Origin: Cytophagales bacterium
Lineage (GTDB): Bacteria > Bacteroidota > Bacteroidia > Cytophagales > ES-bin-26
Direction of reading: 5' to 3'
Assembly (NCBI GenBank): GCA_014379925.1
Contig: JACMKY010000150.1
Span: 1-6,105 of the forward strand
DNA length: 6,105 bases
Part shown: piece after piece, positions 5,801 through 6,105 of the stretch
Position numbering within the stretch: position 1 is the first letter of the stretch
Layout: every line of letters begins with the position of its first letter
Notes under the pieces: model-generated
The model's input: the letters and a program-made list of their open reading frames with translations, nothing else
Database searches by the model: none
Told to the model about the DNA's origin: nothing
Translations under genes and position numbers: made by a program

Positions 5801-6094
5801 ATGAAAACCTCCCGCCGTTCATTCCTGACCAAAAGTGCCTTAGCGGGCGTCTTCGGGGCTGCCAGTGTATCGGCCTTTGGCGAAGGCCTTGAAACGGCGG
5901 TTGACCGCGCCCCGCAGTCGTCGAAGCCCTCGGACCTAAAAATTACCGATATCAAATGCGGCTACATTCGCAATGGGCACAGCCTGTTCGTGAAAGTGCA
6001 CACCAACCAAGTCATCGGGCCAGCCGCCGAGTTCGCCTGCGCGCCGGCGCATGGCGTCGGCGACCGCGGGCTTGGTTGCCGCGATCACGCCTGA
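5801..6094 (+). CDS. Tat-exported enolase-superfamily (mandelate racemase/muconate lactonizing-like) protein, N-terminal part, reading breaks near 6011
   Basis: The ATG at 5801 opens a twin-arginine signal peptide: MKTSRRSFLTKSALAGVFG with R5-R6 in SRRSFL, then a hydrophobic stretch to about A25. After a linker, residues 46-70 (LKITDIKCGYIRNGHSL, then FVKVHTNQ) match the first beta strands of the mandelate racemase/muconate lactonizing enzyme N-terminal domain. In the family a G-x-GE motif should come next. Instead the frame reads VIGPAAEFACAPAHGVGDRG and hits TGA at 6092-6094, only 97 residues in total against about 380-430 expected. Other plus-strand frames do not restore the motif. So the family call rests on about 70 residues, and the gene is either frameshifted or joined to foreign sequence here. 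Members dehydrate or racemise sugar acids using Mg2+. The TTG at 5771 in the same frame is rejected as start because it would place ten extra residues before the Tat motif. Confidence 0.7.
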   Translation: MKTSRRSFLTKSALAGVFGAASVSAFGEGLETAVDRAPQSSKPSDLKITDIKCGYIRNGHSLFVKVHTNQVIGPAAEFACAPAHGVGDRGLGCRDHA

Positions 6095-6105
6095 GGCCCC
6101 TGGAA
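6011..6105. other. GC-rich terminal segment of uncertain origin
   Basis: From about 6011 the sequence becomes markedly richer in G and C (roughly 70% by eye) and loses similarity to the gene it follows. On the minus strand, the frame starting at 6103 is open and reads PGASGVIAATKPAVADAM, then RRRAGELGGWPDD, with strong G/C at third positions. This looks more like an ordinary protein than any plus-strand frame here. I do not recognise it. It may be the edge of another gene placed here by misassembly or rearrangement, or chance. Confidence 0.35.

Overview
The window reads as chromosomal DNA from a GC-rich member of the Bacteroidota, most likely the order Cytophagales (Spirosoma/Larkinella-like). 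This is inferred from three things: protein styles, a near-perfect Bacteroidota-type promoter (TTTG, 21-nt gap, TATTTTTG) ahead of the amidase gene, and start codons without convincing Shine-Dalgarno sequences. No species can be named from sequence alone.

Layout. (1) Positions 1-693, minus strand: the N-terminal 231 residues of a CorA-type magnesium/cobalt transporter, cut by the window edge. (2) 694-1029: a divergent intergenic region with no gene, but with a strong hairpin (804-832), a second inverted repeat (961-1002) just ahead of the permease, and possible promoters on both strands. (3) 1030-2469, plus: an APC-superfamily amino acid/amine permease of the LAT/SteT type. (4) 2584-3453, plus: N-carbamoylputrescine amidase (AguB). 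(5) 3454-3568: an intergenic spacer made almost entirely of purine-rich repeats facing their pyrimidine-rich complements, able to fold into long, partly alternative hairpins. (6) 3569-4627, plus: agmatine deiminase (AguA). (7) 4799-5749, plus: an RraA-family (HMG/CHA aldolase-like) protein with a probable signal peptide. (8) 5801 onward, plus: the start of a Tat-exported enolase-superfamily (mandelate racemase/muconate lactonizing-like) protein, whose reading stops making family sense at about 6011-6014.

How they work together. AguA converts agmatine to N-carbamoylputrescine and AguB converts that to putrescine, CO2 and ammonia, so genes 4 and 6 form a complete agmatine-to-putrescine route. 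The permease next door could supply agmatine or arginine or exchange polyamines; that is inference from position. The last two genes form a separate pair, 51 nt apart and both apparently exported. They could dehydrate and cleave sugar acids or similar compounds outside the cytoplasm.

The items most worth a second look are the repeat-built hairpin between aguB and aguA, the exported RraA/enolase-superfamily pair, and the abrupt loss of family similarity together with a jump in GC in the last ~95 bases, which suggests a frameshift or an assembly chimera. I see no mobile element, CRISPR array, tRNA or rRNA, and no clear evidence of a wholly new defence or mobile system.
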